A stretch of 64,000 bases of DNA from Pseudomonas beijingensis (lineage in GTDB: Bacteria; Pseudomonadota; Gammaproteobacteria; Pseudomonadales; Pseudomonadaceae), in contig NZ_CP117425.1 in assembly GCF_030687295.1 (NCBI RefSeq), forward strand, positions 1-64,000, in the 5' to 3' direction. Numbering within the stretch: position 1 is the stretch's first letter; each line of letters opens with the position of its first letter. Made by a program: the position numbers and the translations under genes. Below, one piece after another: positions 40,232 to 51,120 of the stretch. The notes under the pieces were generated by a model. It made no database searches, had not been told where the DNA came from, and worked only from the letters and a program-made list of their open reading frames with translations.

Positions 40232-40522
40232 ATGACGAAATGGCTGCTAGCTGCCGGTGTCTTGATGCCGCTTTACAGCGCTCAGGCTACACAGGATCCG
40301 GAAGCTGTGTACAACCGTGTTTGTGGTGCCTGTCATTCCGGCCAACTCCCCATGGCGCCCCGCAAGGGCGATCAGGAAGCTTGGACGCCGAGGTTGGCGA
40401 AAGGTATGGAGACGCTGGTGCAACACGTGACCCAGGGTTTCAAGGCGATGCCGCCGCGTGGTTTGTGCATGGACTGCAGTGCCGAGGATTACCGAGCCAT
40501 CATCCAGTGGATGAGCGAGTAA
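40232..40522 (+). CDS. Cytochrome c5-type monoheme protein
   Basis: This 96-residue periplasmic cytochrome c has a signal peptide (about 1-19), the heme site CGACH at 31-35, the axial Met in KAMPPRGLC and an extra Cys pair (CMDC) typical of cytochrome c5. It passes electrons in respiration and corresponds to PA5491. TATAAT at 40114-40119 may be the -10 of its promoter. It lies 46 bp before the cytochrome c4 gene, likely in one operon. Confidence 0.9.
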   Translation: MTKWLLAAGVLMPLYSAQATQDPEAVYNRVCGACHSGQLPMAPRKGDQEAWTPRLAKGMETLVQHVTQGFKAMPPRGLCMDCSAEDYRAIIQWMSE

Positions 40523-40568
40523 ACCCGGTCCATAACTCTTTAACCCTTAGCCGTAGTTGGATTAGCTG

Positions 40569-41180
40569 ATGAACAAACTGATCGTGAGTCTGCTGTTGAC
40601 CTTGGGGATATCCGGCGTAGCCCACGCCGCTGGCGATGCTACTGCCGGTCAGGCGAAAGCTGCCGTATGCGGGGCCTGCCACGGCCCGGATGGCAATAGC
40701 ATGGCGCCCAACTTTCCGAAACTGGCGGGTCAGGGCGAGCGTTACCTGGTCAAGCAGTTGAAGGAAATCAAGGACGGCAAGCGTGTCGTGCTGGAAATGA
40801 CCGGCCTGCTGAATAACCTGAACGATCAAGACCTGGCGGACATCGCGGCCTATTTCGCCAGCCAGAAGGGCAGCGTCGGCGCCGCTGATCCGAAGCTCGT
40901 GGCACGCGGTGAAGCGCTGTTCCGTGGCGGCGACCTGGCCAAGGGCCTGCCAGCCTGCACCGGTTGCCACTCCCCGGATGGCAAAGGCAACGCGGCTGCC
41001 GGTTTCCCTCACCTGGGCGGTCAGCATGCCCAGTACATCACCAAGCAACTGACCGATTTCCGCAAGGAAGAAGGCGGTCGTGCCAATGACGGCGATGCGA
41101 TGACCATGCGCACCATCGCTCGCAAGCTGAGCGACGAAGACATCGCGGCAGTCTCCAGCTACATCCAGGGTCTGCACTAA
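40569..41180 (+). CDS. Diheme cytochrome c4
   Basis: This 203-residue periplasmic protein has a signal peptide (MNKLIVSLLLTLGISGVAHA) and two cytochrome c domains, with heme sites CGACH (34-38) and CTGCH, and axial Met residues in GNSMAPNFPKL and GDAMTMRTIA. Cytochrome c4 donates electrons to terminal oxidases. It corresponds to PA5490. It is followed by a terminator. Confidence 0.94.
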   Translation: MNKLIVSLLLTLGISGVAHAAGDATAGQAKAAVCGACHGPDGNSMAPNFPKLAGQGERYLVKQLKEIKDGKRVVLEMTGLLNNLNDQDLADIAAYFASQKGSVGAADPKLVARGEALFRGGDLAKGLPACTGCHSPDGKGNAAAGFPHLGGQHAQYITKQLTDFRKEEGGRANDGDAMTMRTIARKLSDEDIAAVSSYIQGLH

Positions 41181-41248
41181 GGCCGTTGCAAGGGGATACA
41201 CCTCTTGCAACGTTAACGCTCGATTAATCTGTCGATGCGAGCATCAAA

Positions 41249-41274
41249 AGGGTGGCTTTGGCCGCCCTTTTTTG
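41249..41274 (+). terminator. Terminator after cytochrome c4
   Basis: AAAGGGTGGC-TTT-GGCCGCCCTTTTTT forms a stem with one G-T pair and a T run. Confidence 0.88.
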
Positions 41275-41367
41275 TGGCCGCTGCCGTTACACTAGAGAAC
41301 TTGCACCCGCCACGGTCTGTCTTAGAAGCAGGTCTTGCGAGGCCCCCTCATTGTCCAGGAGTAAAGC

Positions 41368-42009
41368 ATGCGTAATCTGATCATCAGCGCCGCGCTCGTC
41401 GCCGCCAGCCTGTTCGGCATGACTGCCCAAGCGGCTGAAAAGCCCGCCGCACCCTATGTCGAATTGACCAACCCCGTTCCTGTAGCGGCGCCTGGCAAGA
41501 TCGAAGTCGTGGAACTGTTCTGGTACGGCTGCCCGCACTGCTACGCTTTTGAACCGGTCATCAATCCATGGGTCGAGAAGCTGCCGTCGGACGTTAACTT
41601 CGTCCGCATCCCTGCCATGTTCGGCGGCCCATGGGACGCCCACGGCCAAATGTTCCTGACCCTCGAAGCCATGGGCGTCGAGCACAAGGTTCACGCGGCG
41701 GTTTTCAACGCGATCCAGAAAGAAGGCAAGAAGCTAGTCAAGAAAGAAGACATGGCGGAATTCCTCGCGACCCAGGGCGTTGATAAGGACAAGTTCCTCG
41801 CTACCTTCGACTCCTTTGCCATCCAGGGCCAGATCAAGAAAGCCCGTGAGCTGGCGAAGAAATACGAAATCACCGGCGTACCGACCATGATCGTCAACGG
41901 CAAATACCGCTTTGACATCGGTTCTGCCGGTGGTGCCGAACAAGCGCTGCAACTGGCCGACCAATTGATCGCCAAAGAGCGAGCGGCCACCAAGGCTGCC
42001 GCCAACTAA
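41368..42009 (+). CDS. dsbA: Thiol:disulfide interchange protein DsbA
   Basis: DsbA introduces disulfides into periplasmic proteins. The 213-residue product has a signal peptide (1-22), the active site CPHC at 55-58 (FWYGCPHCYAFEP), the helical insert, and the cis-Pro loop TGVPTMIVNG. CCAGGAG precedes ATG 41368. It corresponds to PA5489 and is followed 15 bp later by an EEP hydrolase gene. Confidence 0.95.
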   Translation: MRNLIISAALVAASLFGMTAQAAEKPAAPYVELTNPVPVAAPGKIEVVELFWYGCPHCYAFEPVINPWVEKLPSDVNFVRIPAMFGGPWDAHGQMFLTLEAMGVEHKVHAAVFNAIQKEGKKLVKKEDMAEFLATQGVDKDKFLATFDSFAIQGQIKKARELAKKYEITGVPTMIVNGKYRFDIGSAGGAEQALQLADQLIAKERAATKAAAN

Positions 42010-42024
42010 GCGCGGCCCACGCCC

Positions 42025-42903
42025 ATGGCCCGCTGGAGTACCGAACGCATCGTTGGCCTGCATGAACCACGGGTCAACGAGCATCATGTCGCGTCCACGG
42101 GCCTGCCTGGCGACAGCCGCTTGCGGCTGCTCAGCTTCAATATCCAGGTGGGCATCAGCACCGAACGCTACCGGCATTACCTGACCCGCGGCTGGCAACA
42201 TTTGCTGCCGCACACCGGGCGTGCCGGTAACTTGCAGAAGATCGGCGACCTGCTCAAGGACTTCGACCTGGTAGCCCTGCAAGAGGCCGACGGCGGGAGC
42301 TTGCGGTCAGGCTACGTCAATCAGGTGGAACACCTGGCCCAATTGGGCGCCTTCCCCTACTGGTACCAGCAACTCAATCGCAACCTCGGCCGTCTCGGCC
42401 AGCACAGCAATGGTGTGTTGAGTCGCTTGCGCCCGTGGGCGATCGAAGATCATCCGCTGCCGGGCCCCAAAGGGCGCGGGGCGATCCTTGCGCGTTTCGG
42501 CGAAGGTCCGGAGGCGTTGGTTGTGGTCATGATGCACCTGGCGCTCGGGGCGCGTACCCGGACGATGCAACTGGCGTACATTCGCGAGCTGATCGGTGGC
42601 TACAAGCATCAGATACTGATGGGCGACATGAACACCCACGCCACCGACCTGCTGCAGACCTCGCCCCTGCGCGATCTCGGCTTGCTCGCACCACAACTGG
42701 AAGCGACATTCCCCAGCTGGCGCCCCCAGCGCTGCCTGGACCATATCCTGTTGAGCCCGACCCTGACCCTCGAGCGCGTCGAGGTGTTGGCCCAACCCAT
42801 TTCCGATCACCTGCCGGTCGCGGTAGAAATTCGTTTGCCGGGTTCGCTCACGGCCGATGCATTCCCCGTGCTGAGTACTGCCCCTCGCGGATCCGATGAA
42901 TGA
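42025..42903 (+). CDS. Endonuclease/exonuclease/phosphatase family protein
   Basis: This is a 292-residue metal-dependent hydrolase of the EEP fold. It shows the first strand RLLSFNIQVG, the catalytic Glu in VALQEADGG, a His in MMHLALG, GDMNTHATD, and the closing DHILLS and PISDHLPVAVEI. Its substrate (nucleic acid, phospholipid or inositol phosphate) cannot be told. It overlaps the next gene by four bases (ATGA), so it is translationally coupled to the GGDEF protein. It corresponds to PA5488. Confidence 0.85.
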   Translation: MARWSTERIVGLHEPRVNEHHVASTGLPGDSRLRLLSFNIQVGISTERYRHYLTRGWQHLLPHTGRAGNLQKIGDLLKDFDLVALQEADGGSLRSGYVNQVEHLAQLGAFPYWYQQLNRNLGRLGQHSNGVLSRLRPWAIEDHPLPGPKGRGAILARFGEGPEALVVVMMHLALGARTRTMQLAYIRELIGGYKHQILMGDMNTHATDLLQTSPLRDLGLLAPQLEATFPSWRPQRCLDHILLSPTLTLERVEVLAQPISDHLPVAVEIRLPGSLTADAFPVLSTAPRGSDE

Positions 42904-44969
42904 GCGACGACGCCGAACGCTGGAGAGAGAAGTACCTCAAGAGTATCGAACAGCAGGAAAAGCTTGAGCGCCGCTGGGATGCTCGGCTGGACTTGCTGCG
43001 TCGTGGCCTGGTGCGCAGCACCCTGGCCGCCGAAGGCACTGACCGGGCTGTCGACCAATGCATGAAAGAGATGCGCGAAGTGGTGCGCACCGATGACATG
43101 GACGCCGGTCTCGCCGCCCTGCTGCCGCGCCTGGAGAAAGCCGTACTCGATTCCGAGCAGCGCCGCGAAACCCGGATCGAGCAGATGAGCACCGCTTTGA
43201 CGGCCCTGGTTGCCCAGTTGCAGAGCCTGCCACTGCCGAAGGAAGTCAGCCGGCCCCTGAAGAAATTTTCCAAGCAGTTGGAAGAGCGGGTTGGCCAGGC
43301 CCGGGAGATTCCACTGCTGCTCAGCGAATTGAGCGGCTTGCAAGGCAAGGCACTGAGTGCCCTGGACACCCCTGTCGAACCGAGTCGCCCCGGATTGCTG
43401 CAACGGTTGTTTGGTGGCCAAGGCCATGAGGACGCGACGCCCCAGCCCCAAGCGCCTGCCCAGGCCAGCGTGGCACCTCCGGCAGACGCGGCCCTGCCAG
43501 TTGTCGTAGCCGTTGAGCCGGCAACTGACGTAGCATCCGTCGCACCAGCACCAGCACCAGCACCAGTCCCGTCGGTAGCGGAGCAAGCATCCACGTTGGA
43601 GGCAACGCCCGAACCGGTCGATTTGGTTACGCCGCAGACCGAACCCGCACCGACGCCCGTCTCGGTACCTGTAGCCGAAGTGGCTCCGCCGATCAGCGAG
43701 CCGGACGAAGCCGCCGAGCCTGCCCCATTGCAGGCGGTGGCCGCCGACGACCTCCCGGTAGCGGCACCCGTCCTGGAAAATCCCGACGAGCTGAGGTCCG
43801 ATGAGGTGCCACAGGCCCTCCCCGACCCTTCGCCGCCTCCAGCAGAAGCCGAGCCAGGCGAGCCCCTGGCCGCCGCCGATGTGGCCGACGCCCAATACGC
43901 CCTGCCCGACTCGCCGGAACCGTCCTACAGCTCGGTCGCCAAGCACATCGAAGACACTTTGCTGGGCCTGTTGGGCGACCTGACCTTGCCCGAGCGTCAT
44001 CGGCCACAAGCCGAAGCCATGCGTGAACGGCTGCGAAATGGCTTGAACTGGTACGAATTGCTACCGATCCTCGATGATCTGGCGGTGCTGATGCTGGCCA
44101 TCACCGACACCGGCCAGCATGAATTCGAAGCGTACCTGCAACGCCTCAATGATCGTCTCGAGTCCTTCCAGAGCAGCCTGCAGGCCGCCAGTGAAGACCA
44201 CGCCGACAACTTGTCGGCCTCTCGGGAAATGGACACCCAGATTCGCGAACAGGTGGACGGCCTGCAAAGCAGCGTGCAACAAGCCGATGACCTGGAAGGC
44301 CTCAAGCAGGTGCTGGAGAATCACCTCGAAGGCTTGCTCGGGACGATGGACCAACACCGCCAGCAACGGGATCAACGCGAACAGGAAGTCTCGATGCGCC
44401 TGAAAAGCCTGGCCGATCGTGTCGCGTTGATGGAGCAGGACGCCCAGGTCGTGCGGGAAAATCTCGAGGAGCAGCGGCAAAAAGCGCTGGTCGATCCGCT
44501 CACCGGGTTGCCCAACCGCGCCGCCTGGTCCGAGCGCCTGGAGCATGAAATCGTCCAGTGGCAGCAGCACGGCAACAGCTTGCTGTTGGCCATGCTCGAT
44601 CTTGATCATTTCAAGCGTATCAATGACAACTACGGCCATCTGGCCGGTGATCGGGTGTTGAAACTGATCGCCTCGGTCCTGCGCAAACGCCTGCGTGGCG
44701 GCGATTTCATTGCGCGTTTTGGTGGCGAGGAGTTTGTCTTGCTGGTGCCGGATACCCCCCTGGCGGCTGGCGCCAAGCTGGCCGAGGCGCTGCGTGTGGC
44801 CATCGAAGCCTGCCCGTTTCACTTCAAGGGCGAGCCGGTCACGGTGACGGTATCGGTGGGCATAACGGCCTTCAAGCCGGGCGAACACAGCGATTCGGTG
44901 CTGAAAAGAGCCGATCAGGCGCTCTACCGGGCAAAAAATGCCGGGCGCAACCGCGTGGAGCTGGGCTGA
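42900..44969 (+). CDS. Diguanylate cyclase with long N-terminal region (DgcH-like)
   Basis: This 689-residue GGDEF protein has no membrane segment. Residues 1-~150 are charged and helical. Residues ~170-340 are a Pro/Ala/Val/Glu-rich, low-complexity linker (QAPAQASVAPPADAAL; a run of APAPAPAP). A coiled-coil stretch (about 350-520) precedes the catalytic domain, with GGEEF at 608-612 and I-site RGGD just before. It should make c-di-GMP with product inhibition. By position it matches PA5487 (dgcH). It is translationally coupled to the upstream EEP gene. Confidence 0.88.
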   Translation: MSDDAERWREKYLKSIEQQEKLERRWDARLDLLRRGLVRSTLAAEGTDRAVDQCMKEMREVVRTDDMDAGLAALLPRLEKAVLDSEQRRETRIEQMSTALTALVAQLQSLPLPKEVSRPLKKFSKQLEERVGQAREIPLLLSELSGLQGKALSALDTPVEPSRPGLLQRLFGGQGHEDATPQPQAPAQASVAPPADAALPVVVAVEPATDVASVAPAPAPAPVPSVAEQASTLEATPEPVDLVTPQTEPAPTPVSVPVAEVAPPISEPDEAAEPAPLQAVAADDLPVAAPVLENPDELRSDEVPQALPDPSPPPAEAEPGEPLAAADVADAQYALPDSPEPSYSSVAKHIEDTLLGLLGDLTLPERHRPQAEAMRERLRNGLNWYELLPILDDLAVLMLAITDTGQHEFEAYLQRLNDRLESFQSSLQAASEDHADNLSASREMDTQIREQVDGLQSSVQQADDLEGLKQVLENHLEGLLGTMDQHRQQRDQREQEVSMRLKSLADRVALMEQDAQVVRENLEEQRQKALVDPLTGLPNRAAWSERLEHEIVQWQQHGNSLLLAMLDLDHFKRINDNYGHLAGDRVLKLIASVLRKRLRGGDFIARFGGEEFVLLVPDTPLAAGAKLAEALRVAIEACPFHFKGEPVTVTVSVGITAFKPGEHSDSVLKRADQALYRAKNAGRNRVELG

Positions 44970-45072
44970 GGGCTAATTGTTCCAATTTGTTTAATATCGT
45001 CCTGCGCAACGGATCAACGCGGGGCGATACGTTACACTGTTGCATTACTTCCAGCGCGTAATGCCTTCCGCC

Positions 45073-45852
45073 ATGAAATTCTTTTCGCTCATCACTGCCC
45101 TATTTATCCTGGCCGGCTGTACCAGCGGCCCGCGGCTCGACACCAGTCACCCTTCCGTCAACCACGACAACCGCATCCAATTCGTGGTGGTGCATTACAC
45201 CTCTGCGTCCCTGGAGCGTTCACTGGCCCTGCTGACCCATGGCGAAGTCAGTGCCCATTACCTGATTGGCGACGATAAAGACGCGACCATCTATAAATTG
45301 GTGGACGAAGGTCGCCGCGCCTGGCACGCCGGGGAAAGTGAATGGGAAGGCCGGACCTGGCTCAATTCCAGTTCCATCGGCATCGAAATCGTCAATCCGG
45401 GTTTCGTCGACACGCCCACCGGGCGCCTCTGGTATCCCTACAGCGAAGCCCAGGTCCAGGCCTTGACCGTTTTGCTCAAGGACATCATCCAGCGCAACGG
45501 GATCAACCCACGCAGCATCATCGGCCACAGCGACATCGCGCCCCTGCGCAAGCTCGATCCGGGGCCGCTGTTCCCTTGGAAGCGCCTGGCGCAAGCGGGC
45601 TTGGGGGTGTGGCCGGATGAACAGGCCGTCGCACGCCAGCAGCTTTTCTTCGCAACGCAGCTACCGCCTGCCAGTTGGTTCCAGGCCGAGCTGGCCCGTC
45701 TGGGCTACCCGACGCCCCAGACCGGCGAGTGGGACGTGGCCACTCACCATGTGCTGGCCGCCTTCCAGATGCACTACCGGCCGACCCGCTTCGATGGCAC
45801 ACCGGACGCGCAAAGCGCGGCGATTTTGCAGGTGCTCAACCAGACAAAATAA
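45073..45852 (+). CDS. ampDh2: N-acetylmuramoyl-L-alanine amidase AmpDh2 (lipoprotein)
   Basis: AmpDh2 is an outer-membrane-anchored zinc amidase cleaving the peptide from muramic acid in peptidoglycan. The 259-residue product has a lipobox (FILAGC), the Amidase_2 domain with zinc ligands in VVHYTS, the HAG motif (AWHAGES) and HSDIAP..LDPG, and a C-terminal peptidoglycan-binding helix bundle (ARLGYPTPQTGEWD). ATG 45073 gives exactly the length of P. aeruginosa AmpDh2; earlier in-frame starts exist at 45040 and 45061. The neighbourhood (dgcH before, kinB after) agrees with PA5485. Confidence 0.9.
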   Translation: MKFFSLITALFILAGCTSGPRLDTSHPSVNHDNRIQFVVVHYTSASLERSLALLTHGEVSAHYLIGDDKDATIYKLVDEGRRAWHAGESEWEGRTWLNSSSIGIEIVNPGFVDTPTGRLWYPYSEAQVQALTVLLKDIIQRNGINPRSIIGHSDIAPLRKLDPGPLFPWKRLAQAGLGVWPDEQAVARQQLFFATQLPPASWFQAELARLGYPTPQTGEWDVATHHVLAAFQMHYRPTRFDGTPDAQSAAILQVLNQTK

Positions 45853-45924
45853 TGACGCCCGTCCGACGAATCGGACCAAACCCAAATCAGAAGCTATAAC
45901 TCATTGGTAACTTTCGGATTACCG

Positions 45925-47541
45925 ATGATGACGGCTGCCCGCGAAACCCTACAGAGCTGGCTACATCGCCCCCTGTTCCTGGCGATGATGGCGGCTGCCC
46001 TGAGTACCGTCCTGCTGCTGGCGGGCAGTCTGTTCGTGGTCGTGCAGCAGATCCAGCAACGTGAAAGCGATCAGATGAATGCCCAGGGCGAGCGCTTTCT
46101 GCTGCGGCTGGAGCAGCTCTTCGGGCAATTGCGTGAAAGTCTCGACGACCTGCAAAACCAGCCGTTGCGCGGCTGCGACGATGACATGATCGCGACCTTG
46201 CGGGAGGTCAGCTTCAATTACCGTTTCGTTTATGAAGCGGTGTATATCGATGGCGGTGGCGTCTGTTCCAATCGTCCGCGCCAGAGCAGGTTATCGGTGA
46301 CCCGCCCGCCCGATCTGCGGGGTCCGACCTACAGCTATTGGCTCAATACCACCACTGAACCCAACGAAGACCGCGCGGCGTTAATGCTGGGCCGTGGCAA
46401 CTTCCGAGTGGCCACCTCCCGTGGGCATTTGGCCGACGTGGTCGACCTGCCCCCGGGTAGCAGCTTGCTGGTGGTCCTGGATCACGGCAAGCGCGCCATT
46501 CCCGTGTTGGGCACTCAACAACACTGGCCGCCCGCAGAGCCTTGGCCACCGAAAAGCCGGAATGCCTTGCAGGTGACGCAGACCCGGCTGATCTACCGGA
46601 TGCCCACCGACAGCCCGGAATACCAGCTGGTGCTGATCGCCCAGCGCAAAGGTTTCAAGGTCCCGAACAGTGCCTGGTGGATGCTGCCCATCAGCTTGGT
46701 GCTGGGCCTGGGCATTGGTTTCCAGGTGTTTCTGCTGGCCCGCCACCGCCAGTCCATGGACGCTGAACTGCACGGGGCCATCAGGCGTGGCGAATTGCAG
46801 GTGCTTTACCAGCCGATTTTCGACTTGGACAGCCGCAACTGCGTCGGCGCCGAAGCCTTGCTGCGCTGGCGACGACCGGACGGCACCCTGACCAGCCCGG
46901 ACTTGTTTATCCCGATGGCCGAGAACACCGGTCAGATCCGTCAGATCACCGATTTCGTGCTGCAGCGGCTGTTTGATCAATTGGGTCAGGTGTTACGGGC
47001 CAATCCGCAGCTGTATATCTCGGTGAACCTGGCGGCCTGCGATGTGATGGTGCCGCGTATTGGCGAAGTGATCGCTCGCCTGTTGGCGTTGCATCGGGTC
47101 TCGGCGAACCAGATTGCCTTCGAGGTGACCGAGCGCGGGCTGATCGATGTGTTGGTCGCCCGGGATAACCTGCAATCGTTGCGCGATGTTGGGCATCAGG
47201 TGCTGATCGACGACTTTGGCACCGGTTATTGCAGCCTGGCCTACCTGCAAACCCTGCCCGTGGACTGTCTGAAGATCGACAAGGCCTTCATCGACGCCTT
47301 GGGCCACGATGCCGCCAGTAGCGGTGTGGCCCCGCACATCATCCGCATGGCCCACGCGCTGCAACTCAAGGTGATCGCCGAAGGCATCGAGCATGAAGCC
47401 CAGGCCTCCTACTTGAGCAGCGAAGGCGTGAGGTTCGGCCAGGGCTGGCTGTTTGCCCATGCCCTCAGCGCGGTGCAGCTCATCGAATTGATTACCCGTG
47501 GCCGACGCCTGCGTGGACGTCGCCTCGATGATGAAGCCTAA
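45925..47541 (+). CDS. CSS-motif c-di-GMP phosphodiesterase
   Basis: This enzyme degrades c-di-GMP. The 538-residue product has a membrane helix, a periplasmic CSS-type domain (about 40-235) with conserved cysteines (RGCDDDM, VCSNRP), a second membrane helix (WWMLPISLVLGLGIGFQVFLL), and an EAL domain with EAL at 310-312, plus NLAA, EVTERG, DDFGTGYCSL, KIDKAFI and EGIE, all consistent with activity. CSS-EAL proteins are regulated by disulfide formation (DsbA/DsbB); dsbA lies 4 kb upstream. It converges with kinB, leaving six bases between stops. Confidence 0.88.
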   Translation: MMTAARETLQSWLHRPLFLAMMAAALSTVLLLAGSLFVVVQQIQQRESDQMNAQGERFLLRLEQLFGQLRESLDDLQNQPLRGCDDDMIATLREVSFNYRFVYEAVYIDGGGVCSNRPRQSRLSVTRPPDLRGPTYSYWLNTTTEPNEDRAALMLGRGNFRVATSRGHLADVVDLPPGSSLLVVLDHGKRAIPVLGTQQHWPPAEPWPPKSRNALQVTQTRLIYRMPTDSPEYQLVLIAQRKGFKVPNSAWWMLPISLVLGLGIGFQVFLLARHRQSMDAELHGAIRRGELQVLYQPIFDLDSRNCVGAEALLRWRRPDGTLTSPDLFIPMAENTGQIRQITDFVLQRLFDQLGQVLRANPQLYISVNLAACDVMVPRIGEVIARLLALHRVSANQIAFEVTERGLIDVLVARDNLQSLRDVGHQVLIDDFGTGYCSLAYLQTLPVDCLKIDKAFIDALGHDAASSGVAPHIIRMAHALQLKVIAEGIEHEAQASYLSSEGVRFGQGWLFAHALSAVQLIELITRGRRLRGRRLDDEA

Positions 47542-47547
47542 GTCTGC

Positions 47548-49326
47548 TCATACCGTCAGCGCCATGTAGAACTGCGTCCCCTGCCCCGGCCTTGAATAAA
47601 CGCCCATGCGTCCGCCATGGAGCTGGACGATCTCCTTGCACAGAGCCAGGCCGAGGCCGGCGCCACCCTTCTTGCGCCCGACCTGGACGAAAGGTTCGAA
47701 GATCCGTCCTTGCTGGCCGTAGGCAATGCCTTCACCGTTGTCTTCGACACTGATGATCACCCGCTCGCCATGGCGTCGGGCCTGCAAGCGGATTTGGCCG
47801 TCTTCGCCGGTGTGGCGCATGGCGTTGTCGATCAGGTTATCAAGCACGCGATCCAGTTGCGCCGCGTCGGCATGCAGCCGCGGCAGCGGGCCCTGGATTG
47901 CCACGAGCAGCTCGATACCCTGGGCTTGGGCCTGCTCGGCGAACCGCAGCCGGGCCTCTTCCAACAGATCGTCGATGGAACAAGGCGCCAGGGTCAGCTT
48001 TTGCAGGCCGTTCTGGTAGCGAGAGAAATTCAGCAGGTCATTGATCAGTTGCATCAGCCGCTGCATTTCTTCCGTGACGGTGTTGAGCAGGTCCGCCTCG
48101 CGCGACTCCGGTGGAAAGTGCAGGCGCTCCTGCAACAGGCCGAACGCCATGTGCATGCCCGTCACCGGCGTGCGCAGCTCATGGGAGGCCCGCAGGACGA
48201 ACTCGCTGCGCACCCGTTCGAAGGCGCGCTGTTCGGTGACGTCATGCAGCACCATGACCGCACCGAGGATGTGGCCTTGGGTGTGGCTGACCGGCGTAAG
48301 GCTGTAGGTCAGCACCCGCGACTCGCCGTCGACCTCGATGCTCAGATCTTCCGGCGCACGTTCCAGGGTTCCCCCCCGCAGCACCAGATGCAGTTCTTCA
48401 TCCAGCTCCAGGCGTCCCAGCGCCTCGCCGAGCCCTTGGCCCAGGCGCGCCTCGTCCCAGCCCAATTGACGCTGGGCCACCGGGTTGAGGTGCTCCAGCT
48501 GGCCTTGGCGATCAATCATCAGCAAGCCGTCGTCGATGCTGTCGAGCACCGCTTGCAAACGTTGCTGGCCGGCGAGCAGCTCATCGACATTGGTGGCCTG
48601 ATGTTCGCGCAGTGCCTGGGCCATGACCCCGAAACGACGGGTCAGCAGATTCAACTCGGCGGCGGAAGAAATGGGCAGCGTGACCTCGAAATTGCCCTGG
48701 CCGATGTCATCCGCCGCCGCAGCGAGCGCCTCGATCGGCGCGCCGAATCGCCGGGCAATACCATGGGCCGTGATAAAGCCGATGATCAGCACCGCCAACC
48801 CCACCAGGCCCAGCAGTCCGGAAATCCACATCGCACGTTCACGGGCGCGGTCCTGAGTTTCACTGATGTTGGTCAGGGCCTCGCGATAACCTTCGATCAG
48901 TCCATTGCGCAGCACGTTGAATTTTTCGGTGAGGTCCTTGACGCCCGAGAGCTGGCGAGACGCGGTGAAGGCCTCGATAAATTCAACGTAGTCGGCCTTG
49001 GCCCGGCTGAAGCTGATGGCCGTGTTGTCCAGCTTTCTTTCATGGGCGATCCCCTCGTCGATCAGCGCCAGGTATTGCTGTTTGGAGGCCTCCAGAGCAG
49101 CCAGGTCGGGCTCGTCGTCGAGCATGATTATCAACTGATCGCCAAGGGTCTGGCGCAGCTTGAGGCCCAGGTCCAGCAGGATGAAGTTGTCGCGTACCGC
49201 TTGTTCCTGGGTACTGGCCATTTGCATGACACTGACCAACCCAAGCACCAATCCCAGCAATGCCACGGTGATCAGGGCCGAGATACTGAGAAACAGCCGT
49301 GTGCGCAGCTTCATCGCCAGTTTCAT
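47548..49326 (-). CDS. kinB: Histidine kinase KinB
   Basis: KinB is the sensor kinase and phosphatase partner of AlgB, affecting alginate, virulence and stress responses. The 592-residue product has two membrane segments flanking a periplasmic helical domain (about 35-165), a HAMP domain (IARRFGAPIEALAAAADDIGQG), a PAS domain, HisKA with H382 (RASHELRTPVTG) and HATPase motifs NLIDNAMRH, DNGEGI and GGAGLGLAL. ATG 49326 is ten bases after the algB stop, so the two are one operon. Length is close to the ~595 of P. aeruginosa. Confidence 0.94.
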   Translation of the reverse strand: MKLAMKLRTRLFLSISALITVALLGLVLGLVSVMQMASTQEQAVRDNFILLDLGLKLRQTLGDQLIIMLDDEPDLAALEASKQQYLALIDEGIAHERKLDNTAISFSRAKADYVEFIEAFTASRQLSGVKDLTEKFNVLRNGLIEGYREALTNISETQDRARERAMWISGLLGLVGLAVLIIGFITAHGIARRFGAPIEALAAAADDIGQGNFEVTLPISSAAELNLLTRRFGVMAQALREHQATNVDELLAGQQRLQAVLDSIDDGLLMIDRQGQLEHLNPVAQRQLGWDEARLGQGLGEALGRLELDEELHLVLRGGTLERAPEDLSIEVDGESRVLTYSLTPVSHTQGHILGAVMVLHDVTEQRAFERVRSEFVLRASHELRTPVTGMHMAFGLLQERLHFPPESREADLLNTVTEEMQRLMQLINDLLNFSRYQNGLQKLTLAPCSIDDLLEEARLRFAEQAQAQGIELLVAIQGPLPRLHADAAQLDRVLDNLIDNAMRHTGEDGQIRLQARRHGERVIISVEDNGEGIAYGQQGRIFEPFVQVGRKKGGAGLGLALCKEIVQLHGGRMGVYSRPGQGTQFYMALTV

Positions 49327-49336
49327 AAGGTGTTGC

Positions 49337-50683
<1,347 letters not shown>

Positions 50684-51034
50684 TTTTCCTACGCTCCTTT
50701 AATGAATGATGTTGGTTAGTGTCAGAAAAATCGGGCAAGTTGCATGGTCGATTCTGAGGGGATATTACCCACCGAACTTGCCTCTGTAGACGTCTGACTC
50801 CTAAAAGACTGATTTGAGTTCCTTTTTTTGTGATTTGTCCGGGGGGACGGTTCGTATCGCTGATTCCGACGGCTGCGTCTGACAGGAAACTTCAGAACCA
50901 CCTTACGCCTTTTCCCTGCCGTTCGTGCAATTCGCACGACGTTCGCGCGGGTCATCGTGCAGGATGCGTCCCCCAGCTCTCGTGGTCATTTGATAACTCT
51001 TTGATTTTAAAGAATTTTATCTCTTAAAAAATCC
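50684..51034. other. Intergenic region between algB and the divergent small genes
   Basis: There is no gene in this ~350-bp stretch. It must hold the algB-kinB promoter and probably an enhancer-type binding site for the sigma-54 promoter at 51035. Two short inverted stretches (about 50788-50800, GTAGACGTCTGAC; and about 50921-50945, GTTCGTGC..GCACGACG) are candidate activator sites. The last part (50985-51030) is very AT-rich. Confidence 0.45.
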
Positions 51035-51050
51035 TGGCACGCCGGCTGCA
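51035..51050 (+). promoter_or_regulatory. Putative sigma-54 promoter
   Basis: TGGCACGCCGGCTGCA matches the -24/-12 consensus (TGGCAC-N5-TTGCA) at all key positions: GG at -24 and GC at -12 with correct spacing. The upstream flank is AT-rich. It lies 71 bases before the start codon of the 51121 gene, in the same orientation. Confidence 0.75.
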
Positions 51051-51120
51051 CTGCTCTGGTCAACGTGGCGTAAGAGCGCCTCAACCAGATCACCACACCC
51101 GGGTGGGGAGGAATTTCAGG

